From contig JAJZAI010000001.1 of assembly GCA_021799495.1 (NCBI GenBank), positions 1 through 64,000 of the forward strand: a stretch of 64,000 nt of DNA, written 5' to 3'. The notes under the pieces are model-generated. The model was not told the DNA's origin, made no database searches, and saw only the letters and a list, made by a program, of their open reading frames with translations. Shown piece after piece: positions 1-9,976 of the stretch (its first letter is position 1; each line of letters starts with the position of its first letter). This DNA is from Deltaproteobacteria bacterium. GTDB taxonomy: Bacteria; Desulfobacterota; Binatia; Binatales; Binataceae. The translations under genes were made by a program, and so were the position numbers.

Positions 1-648
1 CAGCTTTTCGGTGACGCTGGCGAGCCTGCGATCCACGCCGATTCCGATTTCGTCGGTAACGCCGCCCGGCTCGCGATAGACGAGGATGGTCTGATTGTCG
101 TTGTGCGGTCCCGGCAGGGTCATCGAGGCGGGCGGCAACGCGAGCATCGATCCGTCCGGAACGAGTCCCAGCAGCATCCTGACCGCCGCTTCTGGCGGGA
201 GCGGTATGCGTGCATAGCGTTCGAGCGTCGCGGCGGTCGCCGATCCGCGCATCAACGCGCCCTTCGATGGGTTGAAAACGGCGGCTTGGCCGCCGTCGGT
301 CGCGACCACCAGCGCGACCCCGGCCGCGGACATCACTTCGACCCGGATATTTGCCGGACGCTGAATCAGCAGATTTTCGCGCGCGCGGAAATGCTCGCCG
401 CCGCCGGAGTAATCCATTATCGCCGCCGTGCTGAGCGCCCGCTGCGCCGCCTCGCGATCGCCGAGTTCGGCGGCGTAGCCACGCGCCTGCGCCAGATAGA
501 GATCGGGATTCGGCTGGGTTGCGCAACCCGCGAGCGTCAACGTCAGCAGCGCGCCGGCCAGCGTGATTAACGCCGTCGGAAGCGGCCAGCGCGCGCCGGC
601 GCAACGATCAATGTTCCGCGTGCTGCTCGTATCCGCCCAGCGCGGCAA
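1..648 (-). CDS. Putative outer-membrane lipoprotein (LolB/DUF4292-like), 3' end cut by window edge
   Basis: Reverse complement reads continuously ...ITLAGALLTLTLAGCATQPNPDLYLAQARGYAAELGDREAAQRAL...RPANIRVEVMSAAGVALVVATDGGQAAVFNPSKGALMRG...LASVTEKL; lipobox LAGC. Absent from the ORF track, probably because of a non-ATG start (TTG at 648 or ATT near 614). Family name is a guess. Confidence 0.75.
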   Translation of the reverse strand, partial: MPRWADTSSTRNIDRCAGARWPLPTALITLAGALLTLTLAGCATQPNPDLYLAQARGYAAELGDREAAQRALSTAAIMDYSGGGEHFRARENLLIQRPANIRVEVMSAAGVALVVATDGGQAAVFNPSKGALMRGSATAATLERYARIPLPPEAAVRMLLGLVPDGSMLALPPASMTLPGPHNDNQTILVYREPGGVTDEIGIGVDRRLASVTEKL

Positions 649-2464
649 GCTTGTCGTGCAATCGATGGATCTGGTCCGCATCCTGGGCCTTCTTGAGCGC
701 GTCCTGATACTCATGGCGGGCGTCAAGGCGCTTGCCGATCCGGCGGTAGGCGTCGCCCAGATGCTCGGTGATCGTCGGGTCGCTGCCGGTCAGATTAACC
801 GCGCGTTCCAGTTGATCGACGGCGCGCTGATACTCGCCCTTCTGGTAGTAAACCCATCCCAGGCTGTCAACGTAATAACCGTCGTCTGGCTCGATCACGA
901 GCGCCCGCTTAATCAGCTTTTCCGCCTCGTTGAGATTCGTGCCGGCTTCGGCGTAGGTATAGCCGAGATAATTCAGCGCGGGCGCGTTGGAAGGATTCAG
1001 CTCGATCGCCTTGCGCATCTCGGCGACGCTCTTGTCTTTCTGCTTGTCCTCGTCGTAAAGCGCGCCGAGCGTGAAATGAAACTTGTCGTTGCGCGGTTCG
1101 AGCGCGACCATCCGTTGCGCCAGCGCGATCGCGTCCGGATAATCCTTCTTTTCCTGATAGACGCCGACCAGGTAGCTCATGATTTCGGTGTCGTTCGGCT
1201 TGACCGCCAGCGCCTGCTTGAGATTCGCGATCGCCGCGTCGTAGTCGTTGCGCTTGTCGTTCAAATAGGCGAGCTGCAAGCGCGCTTCGACATAATGGCC
1301 GCTGCTCTCGGGAATCGATTCGAATTCTCGCCGCGCCCGATCGTTCTCGCCCAGCTCCGAGTAAACCGTGCCGAGGTAATAATGCACCCGGTAATTCTTC
1401 GGCTCGGAGCCGAGCACGAGGTTGAATTCGGTCGCCGCGCGGTCGAAATCGCCGCGCTCGAAAAGCAACAATCCAATTTTGGTGCGGGTGTCGGCCGGTG
1501 TCGTCTCCAGCCGCTCCTGCCGGCTCAACTCGCGGCTCACCGCCGCGTCCACGCTCTTGTCGCCGCCATAAAGCTCGGCCAGCCGCTTGCGCACCTCGTC
1601 GTTTTTCGGGTCGAGCTGCAGGATTTTCTGGTAAAGCTCGATCGCCTCTTTCGGCCGGTTCTCCAATTCGCGGAGCACGGCCATATCCATGAGCACGAGC
1701 TGCGATTGCGGATTCAGGTCGAGCGCTTTTTTGTAGTAGGTCTCGGCCGCCGGATAATTTTGCGCTTCGGTCGTTACGCGGCCGGCGTAGTAATAGCCGA
1801 GGAACGATCCAGGATCGAGCGCGATCAACTGCTTGAAGGTGTCTTCCGCGTCCTTGTAATCGCCATTCTTGGCGTAGAGCGTGCCGAGGAACAGAAACGC
1901 CTCCTGGTTCGCCGGCTCCAGCTTCAATACCTGCTGATACTGCGCGATCGCGCTCTTGTCGTCGCCGCTCGCGGTGTCGATTCCGGCGGCGAGCAGGCGC
2001 GGACGCACGTAGGCCGGATCGAGCGCGATCGCTTCGTCGCATTGCTCGAGCGCGTCCGGCAGCCGCCCGTCGCGCACATAAAGCGTGGCCAGTTCGACAT
2101 GCAGGGCGGCGTTATGCGGATCGTATTTGACGGCGTTCTCGTACTCCTCCATGGCCCGCTTGCGATCGCCGTTTTCCGCGGCGACCTCGGCCTGCAAATA
2201 CGCCCCCATCGCACGCGCCGACGGCGGAATTTCGACCGGCTCGGCGCCGCCGAACGGATGGCCGCCATCGGCGCTCAACGCCTCGACCATGCCGCCGCTG
2301 CGCGATCCGAGCGCGCCGCATCCGGCCGCGCCGAACGCCAGCGCGGCGGCCGTCGCGATTACGATTCCCAGAATTGCCGGTGCGGCTTGCGACGATTTCA
2401 ACACGCTTCTAATTATAGCAGAGTCGATTCTCACCGTGACACTCTGATGCCGCGCCGCGCGCAC
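608..2464 (-). CDS. TPR-repeat lipoprotein
   Basis: Many TPR units (e.g. AIELYQKILQLDPKNDEVRKRLAELY, YPAAETYYKKALDLNPQSQLVLMDMA); lipobox LAFGAAGC near N-terminus. True start may be GTG at 2434. Confidence 0.9.
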   Translation of the reverse strand: MRAARHQSVTVRIDSAIIRSVLKSSQAAPAILGIVIATAAALAFGAAGCGALGSRSGGMVEALSADGGHPFGGAEPVEIPPSARAMGAYLQAEVAAENGDRKRAMEEYENAVKYDPHNAALHVELATLYVRDGRLPDALEQCDEAIALDPAYVRPRLLAAGIDTASGDDKSAIAQYQQVLKLEPANQEAFLFLGTLYAKNGDYKDAEDTFKQLIALDPGSFLGYYYAGRVTTEAQNYPAAETYYKKALDLNPQSQLVLMDMAVLRELENRPKEAIELYQKILQLDPKNDEVRKRLAELYGGDKSVDAAVSRELSRQERLETTPADTRTKIGLLLFERGDFDRAATEFNLVLGSEPKNYRVHYYLGTVYSELGENDRARREFESIPESSGHYVEARLQLAYLNDKRNDYDAAIANLKQALAVKPNDTEIMSYLVGVYQEKKDYPDAIALAQRMVALEPRNDKFHFTLGALYDEDKQKDKSVAEMRKAIELNPSNAPALNYLGYTYAEAGTNLNEAEKLIKRALVIEPDDGYYVDSLGWVYYQKGEYQRAVDQLERAVNLTGSDPTITEHLGDAYRRIGKRLDARHEYQDALKKAQDADQIHRLHDKLAALGGYEQHAEH

Positions 2465-2621
2465 AACCTTGGCCTGCTCTCGTGACTCATCGCTTTAGTG
2501 TTGCCCCGCGCCGCCGGGCCGCGCAATCCCCGCTCGCGCCGCGGGACGCCGCCCGCGCTTGGTCCATCGATAACATCCAGGAATTCGCATCCGCCGGCCC
2601 CGCCGGACGGCCCGCGCCAGC

Positions 2622-3986
2622 GTGAACGCGGCGCCGCCCACCGCTTCCGGCGCCGCGAACGGCGCGATCGCGCCGCCGCCCGCCCGCCGCCTCGGCGTGC
2701 TTGCGCTGGTCGCGTTGACCTATCTGGTCGTCAGCGGCGGCGCGTATGGAATCGAAGACGCCGTGCGGATCGCGGGGCCGCGCCTGACGCTTTTGCTCTG
2801 CGTCGTCGTGCCGCTCGCGGTCAGTCTGCCGACGGCGCTGATGGCGGCGGAGTTGACCGCGCTGATGCCGCTTGAGGGCGGATTTTATTTCTGGGTAAAA
2901 GCGGCGCTGGGACCATTCGGCGGCTTTGTCGAAGCGTGGCTCACGATTCTCTACACCGCCGTCGATATGGCGATTTATCCTGTACTGTTCAGCTCTTACC
3001 TTGGCTTCGTTATGCCGCTCACGCCGCCGGAGCGGATCGCCGCCGGCATGGCGCTCGTATGGCTGGCCGGAGCGCTCAACGCGATGGGCGTGAAGCCGGT
3101 TGGCGAAGCCTCGATCGCCCTGACGGCCGCGCTGCTCGCGCCCTTCGCCGTGCTGGTCGCCGTCGGCGCGCCCCGCTTGGTCCATTGGCATCCGCCGGCC
3201 AATGGCCATTTGAGCCATCCATGGGCGGCGCTGGGCGGCGGCCTCGCGATCGTAATCTGGAATTACAGCGGATGGGAAAATCTTAGCGTCGTCGCCGGCG
3301 AGATCGACCGGCCGCGGCGAACTTATCCGCGGGCGATGATGATTGCGCTGCCGCTGGTCGCTTTGGGTTATCTGCTGCCGCTGGCTGTATGCCTGTCCGG
3401 GTCGAGTTCGGCCGCCGCATGGCGAACCGGATTTTTCGCGGCCGAGGGCGGCCGTCTGGCCGGTCCGGCGCTTGAATTGGCGCTCGCGGCGGGCGGCGCG
3501 ATCTCCGCATTTTCGATTTTCGCGGCGGCGATGCTGTGGGTGTCGCGGATGCCGTACGTGCTGGCGCGCGAGGGCTATCTGCCGGCCGGATTGCGGCGCG
3601 TATGGGAGGCGCGGGCCACGCCCGTACGCTCGATCGTCGCGTGCTGCGTGGTCTTCTCCCTGCTGGTCCCGCTTGGCTTTGTCGCACTCGTCACGCTCGA
3701 TGTTTTCTTTTATATGGGCGCGTTGGCGCTTGAGATGATGGCGTTGCTCAAAATGCGACGGCTTCGCCCTGAACGCGACGGGCTATTCACGATCGCGGGC
3801 GGACGCCCTGGACTGCTCGCCGTCGCGATTACTCCAATCGTGCTATGGCTCGCCACCTTCGGCGTCGGTTTCTCGTCGGGCGAAGGCCACATCGAATTCC
3901 TGCTCGGCGTGGTTCTGACCGCAGCCGGCGGTCCGGCTTACCTGATACTGCGCCGGCGCTACGGCGGTCCGGCGAACGCCCGCTGA
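2622..3986 (+). CDS. APC-superfamily amino acid permease
   Basis: 12-TM-like hydrophobic pattern; VVSGGAYGIEDAVRIAGPRL N-terminal motif and NYSGWENLSVVAGEIDRPRRTYPRAM. Confidence 0.88.
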   Translation: MNAAPPTASGAANGAIAPPPARRLGVLALVALTYLVVSGGAYGIEDAVRIAGPRLTLLLCVVVPLAVSLPTALMAAELTALMPLEGGFYFWVKAALGPFGGFVEAWLTILYTAVDMAIYPVLFSSYLGFVMPLTPPERIAAGMALVWLAGALNAMGVKPVGEASIALTAALLAPFAVLVAVGAPRLVHWHPPANGHLSHPWAALGGGLAIVIWNYSGWENLSVVAGEIDRPRRTYPRAMMIALPLVALGYLLPLAVCLSGSSSAAAWRTGFFAAEGGRLAGPALELALAAGGAISAFSIFAAAMLWVSRMPYVLAREGYLPAGLRRVWEARATPVRSIVACCVVFSLLVPLGFVALVTLDVFFYMGALALEMMALLKMRRLRPERDGLFTIAGGRPGLLAVAITPIVLWLATFGVGFSSGEGHIEFLLGVVLTAAGGPAYLILRRRYGGPANAR

Positions 3987-4559
3987 TTACCGGCGGCGGC
4001 GCGGCTTGGCGGGCGGATTGTAAACGTCAAGAAACGAAAACGCCGCGATCACCAGCGCGTGGGTGATTTTACCGGACGCGATTAGGCTGCGGATGCTCTC
4101 GCGCGGCACAACGACCACTTCGGTCTCCTCGGAACTGTCGGGATTGCCGTGCGCGACGGCGATTTTGCGCACGTTCCGCGCCAGGAACGAATAGCAGAAA
4201 TTGGGCTGGATGGCGGGATTCGGATGGACCCGGCCAAGCGCCACGATATCCTCCGAATCGTAGCCGCATTCCTCGATCATCTCGCGCCGTCCGGCGGCGC
4301 CCGGCGACGGATCGTCCGGATCGATCATCCCGCCCGGAATCTCCAGCGTGAAGGCGCCGATACCGTGGCGAAACTGGCGCACCATGATCACTTCCTGCTT
4401 GGGCGTGAGCGGAATGATGTTGACCCAATCGGCCGGATCGATCACGAAAAAATCGCGTTCGCCGCGGCGCGGATGGGCCGCGCGGCGGCGATGAAGATCG
4501 AAGATCGGAGTCTCGAAAACCCGCTCGCTGTCCAGCGTCCGCCACCGTCGCGCTTTCAT
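3987..4559 (-). CDS. NUDIX hydrolase (ADP-ribose pyrophosphatase-like)
   Basis: Nudix-box-like GGMIDPDDPSPGAAGRREMIEECGY. Confidence 0.88.
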   Translation of the reverse strand: MKARRWRTLDSERVFETPIFDLHRRRAAHPRRGERDFFVIDPADWVNIIPLTPKQEVIMVRQFRHGIGAFTLEIPGGMIDPDDPSPGAAGRREMIEECGYDSEDIVALGRVHPNPAIQPNFCYSFLARNVRKIAVAHGNPDSSEETEVVVVPRESIRSLIASGKITHALVIAAFSFLDVYNPPAKPRRRR

Positions 4560-4635
4560 CGCGAGCGCTCCGCACGCCCACTGAAGGCGCGCATCCGCGT
4601 TTGCGGAAAAATCGCAATGTCACGGATTTGCGCGA

Positions 4636-5064
4636 TCAAAACAGCCGTCGGTATTCGATCGCCGGGCACCGGTCCATCACGACCGTCATCCCGGCTTCGC
4701 GCGCGTGCCGCGCTGCATCGAGATCGATCACGCCCAACTGGCACCACAGGACCTGCGCGCCCTTCGCGATCGCTTCGTGCGCGACCTCGGCGACGAACTC
4801 CGACCGCCGGAATACGTCCACAATTTCGACCGGCTCCGGTATCGCTTCCAAGCTGGGATAGCATCGTTCGCCCAGCGCGCCCATCAATGCGTCCGGCTTG
4901 AGCGCCGGATTCACCGGAATCACACGATAGCCCTTGTCCCGCCACAGCATCGCGATTCGCAAGCTGTCGCGCGCCGGATTGTCCGAGCATCCCACCACCG
5001 CGACGGTCGTCGGGCGGGAGAGAATCGAACGAATTTCGGCGTCGTGCGGATTGACGATTTCCAT
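4636..5064 (-). CDS. CoA-binding protein (YccU-like)
   Basis: TVAVVGCSDNPARDSLRIAMLWRDKGYRVIPVNP ... VIDLDAARHAREAGMTVVMDRCPAIEYRRL. Confidence 0.9.
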   Translation of the reverse strand: MEIVNPHDAEIRSILSRPTTVAVVGCSDNPARDSLRIAMLWRDKGYRVIPVNPALKPDALMGALGERCYPSLEAIPEPVEIVDVFRRSEFVAEVAHEAIAKGAQVLWCQLGVIDLDAARHAREAGMTVVMDRCPAIEYRRLF

Positions 5065-5086
5065 CTTGCGAACCTTTAGCGCGAAT

Positions 5087-5614
5087 TCAGTCGAGCGCGA
5101 ACAGTTTTTCGATTACCAGCGGCGTCAGGCGTTCGATCTCGCGCCGGCACTCGGCGAAGGCGCGCTCGCCCTGCTCGAAAGGATCGTCGATATCGCCCGT
5201 TTCGCCCGCGAATTCGCGCAGCGTATGCACGGCGTGCAATTCGGTAACCGCGAACCGCTCACGCAGTTCGCGCGCCTGCTGCGCGGTCATCGCGATCACG
5301 AGATCGGCCTCGGCGAGCAGTTCCGGATGGCGCTTGAGATCGGTCGAAGTCGCCTCCTCGCCCAAATCGATGCCGATGTCGCGCAGCGCCATCCGCGTGT
5401 CGAGCGAAATCAGCGCGCCATCGCGGGCGTAGGGCGCGATGCCGGCGGAGCGCAGGCGCACCTGATGCGTCCGGCCCCGGCGGCGCAGCTCGCGCGCCAT
5501 CAGATGTTCGGCCATCACGCTGCGCGCGGTGTTGGCCGCGCAGATCAACAGAATTGAACGAAAGCGCGGCCCGCCGAGGGCCGCGCTTTCGCGGTGATTC
5601 AAAACGGTCGTCAC
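5087..5614 (-). CDS. Low-molecular-weight protein-tyrosine-phosphatase / arsenate reductase-like
   Basis: CX5R loop ICAANTARSVMAEHLM and C-terminal DIDDPF. Confidence 0.87.
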   Translation of the reverse strand: MTTVLNHRESAALGGPRFRSILLICAANTARSVMAEHLMARELRRRGRTHQVRLRSAGIAPYARDGALISLDTRMALRDIGIDLGEEATSTDLKRHPELLAEADLVIAMTAQQARELRERFAVTELHAVHTLREFAGETGDIDDPFEQGERAFAECRREIERLTPLVIEKLFALD

Positions 5615-5620
5615 CGGCGA

Positions 5621-6562
5621 TCAGACTCCGCCGGCCAGCACTTCCGCAAGTCCCTCTTTCTTGGTGACGCCGCGGGCCAACTGCTCTTTGACCTTCGCGC
5701 CCAGTTCGGCCGGATCCCAGAATTTGAGCGGGCCGCTTTGAGAAACCTTGGCCGCGCTATGCCATCCCTTCATCAGCCATACGGAGCCCAAACCGACCCG
5801 AAAGACCTCGCCGTGGACATCCTTGGCGTCGTCGCTCCCCAGCCACGCGACCAGCGGCGCAACATGGGCCGGGCTGAATTTATCGACCTCGCCGGCCTTC
5901 GGCGTCGGCATCGTGGCGGCGGTCTGCGGCGTCGCATCGATCGTCAGGCGGGTGCGGGCCACTGGCGCGATCGCATTGGCGGTAACGCCGTAACGCGCCA
6001 TTTCGCGGTCCACGATTATCGCAAACGTCGCGACCGCGGCTTTCGCCGTTCCGTAATTGCTTTGACCGGCATTGCCGAGAAGGCCCGAGTCGGAACTCGT
6101 GTTGATCAAGCGCCCGTTCAGAAGGTTGCCGTTCTTGTGCTGTTCGCGCCAGTAGGACGCGGCGTGGCGGGCGAGGTTGAAAGTGCCCTTGAGATGGACC
6201 GCAAGGACCGCGTCGAAATCTTCCTCGCTCATGTTGAAGATCATGCGGTCGCGCAGGATTCCGGCGTTGTTGACGACGATGTTGAGCTTGCCGAAATTAT
6301 CGATCGCGCATTCGATAATCCGCTTGGCGGACTTGAAATCGGAAACGCTCTCGAAGTTGGCGACCGCTTCGCCGCCCGCGGCGCGGATTTCCTTGACGAC
6401 TTCTTCGGCCGGCGAACGTGACTGGCCGGTGCCGTCGAAATGACCGCCGAGGTCGTTGACGACCACCTTGGCGCCCTGCTTCGCCATCAGCAGCGCTTCT
6501 TCCTTGCCGATACCGCGGCCGGCGCCGGTGACCACCGCGACTTTTCCCTCAAGTAATGCCAT
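5621..6562 (-). CDS. SDR-family oxidoreductase (MFE-2 / 3-oxoacyl reductase-like)
   Basis: MALLEGKVAVVTGAGRGIGKEEALLMAKQGAKVVVNDLGG; NNAGILRD; YGTAKAAV. Confidence 0.92.
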   Translation of the reverse strand: MALLEGKVAVVTGAGRGIGKEEALLMAKQGAKVVVNDLGGHFDGTGQSRSPAEEVVKEIRAAGGEAVANFESVSDFKSAKRIIECAIDNFGKLNIVVNNAGILRDRMIFNMSEEDFDAVLAVHLKGTFNLARHAASYWREQHKNGNLLNGRLINTSSDSGLLGNAGQSNYGTAKAAVATFAIIVDREMARYGVTANAIAPVARTRLTIDATPQTAATMPTPKAGEVDKFSPAHVAPLVAWLGSDDAKDVHGEVFRVGLGSVWLMKGWHSAAKVSQSGPLKFWDPAELGAKVKEQLARGVTKKEGLAEVLAGGV

Positions 6563-6926
6563 CGTGAACGCTTCCTTCTTGGAGTTCTATTTTTTGCTTG
6601 CGCGCCGGCCGCTTCCGCAGGATGCGGCGCCGTCGCCGAGCCCGAAGTCCGGGCGCTTTCCGAGCTTCTCCGACCACTCAGACGGGCGGAGCATCGGCCG
6701 CGCCGCCAGACGACGCGCTTCGGCGCGCGCGCTTCGCGCAAACGTATCAAATCTGGATAAACCCGCCCACCCTCCAAAGTCAAGGAGGCCGCCGCAACAG
6801 CGCAATCGCGGGACCGCGCGCGGGCAAACCGATTCCGCCGCGCAGAAGCGAAATTACCTGCTTGAAGCTACGCTCGATCGCCCGTCTGATGGGAGGAATT
6901 GACGACCCGCGCCGCAAGGATTCCAC

Positions 6927-6953
6927 TTGACAGGAATTCCTCTACCATAGAAT
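6927..6953 (+). promoter_or_regulatory. Putative sigma70-type promoter for the TolQ/ExbB cluster
   Basis: TTGACA (6927-6932), 15-nt spacer, TAGAAT (6948-6953). Short spacer. Palindrome AGGAATTCCT at 6932-6941. Confidence 0.4.
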
Positions 6954-7024
6954 TTGAGCAAACTCGAAGGCGGGACGCACCGCGCCCGCCACGGCAATTT
7001 CTACGCTCCGGGGACGTTTGGGGA

Positions 7025-7666
7025 ATGCAAACGCAATTCAGCATCATCGCGATGATCATGCAGGGGTGGTACGCCACCTATCCGCTCCTGCTGATCTCGG
7101 TCGTATGCGTGACCGTGATTATCGAACGGGTCTGGTCGTTATGGGGCCTGAGCGCGCGCGCCTCGCACGTCGCCGACGGCCTGGTCGGGTTGTTGAATCA
7201 GGGCAAGTTCGACGAAGCGCTCGCACGGGTCAAAAGCCCCGGCAGCGCCGGCGAACGGGTCTTCCATGATCTGCTGGCCGAAGCGCCCTCGGCCGATCGC
7301 GCCCGCCTGGAAGCGGTGGACGAGGAGCGGCGCTTCGCCGAGTTGCTGCAATTGCGCGGATTGATCTGGGTGCTGGCCACTTCCGGCGCGTCGGCACCGT
7401 TTATCGGCCTGTTCGGCACCGTCGTCGGCATCCTGGCCGCGTTCCAATCGATGGCGATCATGGGCACGGGAGGATTTTCGGTCGTCGCCGCCGGCATCTC
7501 CGAGGCGCTGATCTCGACCGCGCTGGGCCTTGCGGTCGCGATTATCGCGGTCATTTTTTACAACTACCTTTCGCAGAAGATCGAACGGATCAACGCGACC
7601 ATCCATATCTGCGCCGCGCGCCTGATCGACGCGGCGCTGCGGGGACAGGGCGCCAATGCCAATTAG
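7025..7666 (+). CDS. MotA/TolQ/ExbB proton-channel family protein
   Basis: Internal start of ORF 6899-7666; LLQLRGLIWVLATSGASAPFIGLFGTVVGILAAFQSMA ... ISEALISTALGLAVAIIAVIFYNYL. Confidence 0.93.
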   Translation: MQTQFSIIAMIMQGWYATYPLLLISVVCVTVIIERVWSLWGLSARASHVADGLVGLLNQGKFDEALARVKSPGSAGERVFHDLLAEAPSADRARLEAVDEERRFAELLQLRGLIWVLATSGASAPFIGLFGTVVGILAAFQSMAIMGTGGFSVVAAGISEALISTALGLAVAIIAVIFYNYLSQKIERINATIHICAARLIDAALRGQGANAN

Positions 7667-8093
7667 CGCGCCGTCCGGCGGCGGCGGGATGTTCTGGGAA
7701 ATCAACATCACGCCGCTGACCGATATTTTCCTCGTCCTGCTGATAATTTTCATGGTGACGACCTCGGTCGCGGTGGAATCGGCGACGCACGTCAATTTGC
7801 CCGAAGCGACGAACACGTCTCCCGAGAACAAGGGCGTGATCGTCACTTACACGGCGAACCACGAATTGTTCGTCAATTCCAAGGACGTGCCGGAAAACGA
7901 CCTGCAGGATGCGCTCAGCGAAGCGCTCAACCGGGTTGACGTGAAGACCGTTATTTTCCAGGGCGATCAGACGGTGATACTGGGAGACGTGGCGCGCATT
8001 CTCGAAGCCGCGAAAGCGGCGGGCGCGACCCAAATCGCGATCGCGGCCAAGCGCGTGACCAATCTTCCGCCGCTGCCGCAAGCCGGGAGCTGA
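7656..8093 (+). CDS. ExbD/TolR biopolymer transport protein (copy 1)
   Basis: EINITPLTDIFLVLLIIFMVTTSVAVES. Confidence 0.93.
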   Translation: MPISAPSGGGGMFWEINITPLTDIFLVLLIIFMVTTSVAVESATHVNLPEATNTSPENKGVIVTYTANHELFVNSKDVPENDLQDALSEALNRVDVKTVIFQGDQTVILGDVARILEAAKAAGATQIAIAAKRVTNLPPLPQAGS

Positions 8094-8107
8094 CGCGACG
8101 GTCAGGC

Positions 8108-8632
8108 GTGCATAAAGCAATTTCGATGGCGATTCAGACGGGCAACGGACAGGGCGGAATCTTCGCGTCGATCAACATCACGCCGCTCACCGACATTTTC
8201 CTGGTGCTGCTGATCATCTTCATGGTCGCGACCGCGGTCACGATCGAATCGGCCGCGCACGTCGATTTGCCGCAGATGCAACAGCAGCCGGCCAATCAGC
8301 AAAACAAGACGGTGACCGTCACCTACACCGCCGATCATCACATCTTCGTCAACCAGCAGCCGGTCGTGGAGGGCGACCTTGGCGCGGCGATCAAAGAGGC
8401 GCTCGGCAAATCAACCAGCAAGGTCGTCGTCTTCGACGGCGACGCGCGGGTGATTTTGGGCGATATGGTGCGGATTCTCGATATCGCCAAGGGAGCGGGA
8501 GCGGAAAGCGTCGCGCTCGCCGTATCCGGCGAAACGGGCGGCGGCGCGAGCGAGCCGCAACCCACGCCGATGGCCGAACCCGAGGCGCCCGCTCCCGAAG
8601 CGGTCGCGCCGTCGGAAGGCGGAATTCCGTAA
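8108..8632 (+). CDS. ExbD/TolR biopolymer transport protein (copy 2)
   Basis: SINITPLTDIFLVLLIIFMVATAVTIES; paralogue of the preceding gene. Confidence 0.92.
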   Translation: MHKAISMAIQTGNGQGGIFASINITPLTDIFLVLLIIFMVATAVTIESAAHVDLPQMQQQPANQQNKTVTVTYTADHHIFVNQQPVVEGDLGAAIKEALGKSTSKVVVFDGDARVILGDMVRILDIAKGAGAESVALAVSGETGGGASEPQPTPMAEPEAPAPEAVAPSEGGIP

Positions 8633-8711
8633 ATGTGCACGCCCGCTGAATTTTTCGGCGCCGGAACAGGTCTAGTTCCAGTAGCAGCCGATCTGAACAA
8701 GGCGAATTCAG

Positions 8712-9938
8712 GTGATTAGCCTAACAGCGGCGGCGCTTTTAGCCGCATCGGTGGCGATCGTGGCGGGCGCGATCTACCTGCTGATGGCGCGCAATCGGCG
8801 CTCGCTCGCCGCCGCCGCGGGCGAGCCGGCGGAACGATGGGCGGGATTGCGCAACGCGCTCCGCTTCATGGAAGGCCCCCTGCCGATCTCGATCGCGATC
8901 CACGTTCTGGTGCTGCTCTTTCTTTTCTGGGGCGTGCATTTCGAGGCGGCGCGCAATCTGATTACGGTAAATTTCCAATCCGGCGGCGGAAACAGGGGCA
9001 GCGGCGACGAGCTGAAACAACTCAACCTGCCCGAAATGAAGATGCCGGAGATGGCGGCGCCGATGCCGATCGCGCGTCCGGTGGTGGCGCTTCACGGTTC
9101 GGAAGCGGTGGCGGAAGCGACGCATTACGTGCGCGAAATTTCCGGCTCCGGCGGAATCGGCATCGGCCGGGGCGGCGGAATCGGCTCGGGTTACGGCGCG
9201 GGCCTCGGTTCGGGTTTTGGCGGCTTTATCAGCGGCCTGCGCAAAAGCGGCCTCGACGTCGTCTTGATCATCGACGGCACAGGTTCGATGAAGCTGATTA
9301 TCGACGACGTCAAGAACCGGATGAAGCAACTGGTGCTCGCGATTCATCGCCTGGTGCCAACGGCGCGAATCGGCATCGTCGTTTTTGGCGGGCGCGGCGA
9401 GCCGATTGAATCGCAGCCGCTGACCATCTCGCCGGCGGTGCTGATCCAGTTCCTGAACAACATCACGGCGCATAACGGCGGCGAGTGGCAGGAAGACACG
9501 CTGGGCGCGATTCGCGCCGCCGTCGATCGGATGGACTGGCGGCCGCCGGCGCGCAAGGTAATCGTGCTGGTCGGCGACACGCCGCCGTTCGACGAAGATA
9601 TGGGACCGGTGATGGCGGAAATTACGAAGTTCCGGTTGGAGAACGGAACCTTCAACACGGTGGACGTGACCAAGGAAGAGCACGAGCGCTTCGTTGAAGA
9701 ATGGGCCAGAAGCGAGGGCATCTCGCCGGCGAAAATGCTCGCGCAACCGATGCCCGGTTTCTACATGCAGACGCAACATGCGTATCAAACGATGGCGAAC
9801 GCGGGCGGCGGCACCTGGCGCAGCCTGCTGCACGATCAGCAAATCAACCGGCAAGTGCTGATCTTCGCCTTCGGACAGCAATGGCAGCGCGAGGTCGCCG
9901 CCTTCACCACCGGCATCCCCGCCGACAGCGATCCGTAA
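8712..9938 (+). CDS. Membrane-anchored vWA-domain protein
   Basis: N-terminal hydrophobic segments, Gly-rich linker, then vWA: LDVVLIIDGTGSMKLIIDDVKNRMKQLVLAIHRLVPTARIGIVVFG. Confidence 0.85.
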   Translation: MISLTAAALLAASVAIVAGAIYLLMARNRRSLAAAAGEPAERWAGLRNALRFMEGPLPISIAIHVLVLLFLFWGVHFEAARNLITVNFQSGGGNRGSGDELKQLNLPEMKMPEMAAPMPIARPVVALHGSEAVAEATHYVREISGSGGIGIGRGGGIGSGYGAGLGSGFGGFISGLRKSGLDVVLIIDGTGSMKLIIDDVKNRMKQLVLAIHRLVPTARIGIVVFGGRGEPIESQPLTISPAVLIQFLNNITAHNGGEWQEDTLGAIRAAVDRMDWRPPARKVIVLVGDTPPFDEDMGPVMAEITKFRLENGTFNTVDVTKEEHERFVEEWARSEGISPAKMLAQPMPGFYMQTQHAYQTMANAGGGTWRSLLHDQQINRQVLIFAFGQQWQREVAAFTTGIPADSDP

Positions 9939-9976
9939 GCTCCGCGCGCCGGCGCTTGAATCGAAATCGAATCTGG

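Noticed and set aside
563-2485. 640-aa plus-strand ORF opposite the TPR gene
   Set aside because: Antisense artefact; minus strand encodes clear TPR repeats.
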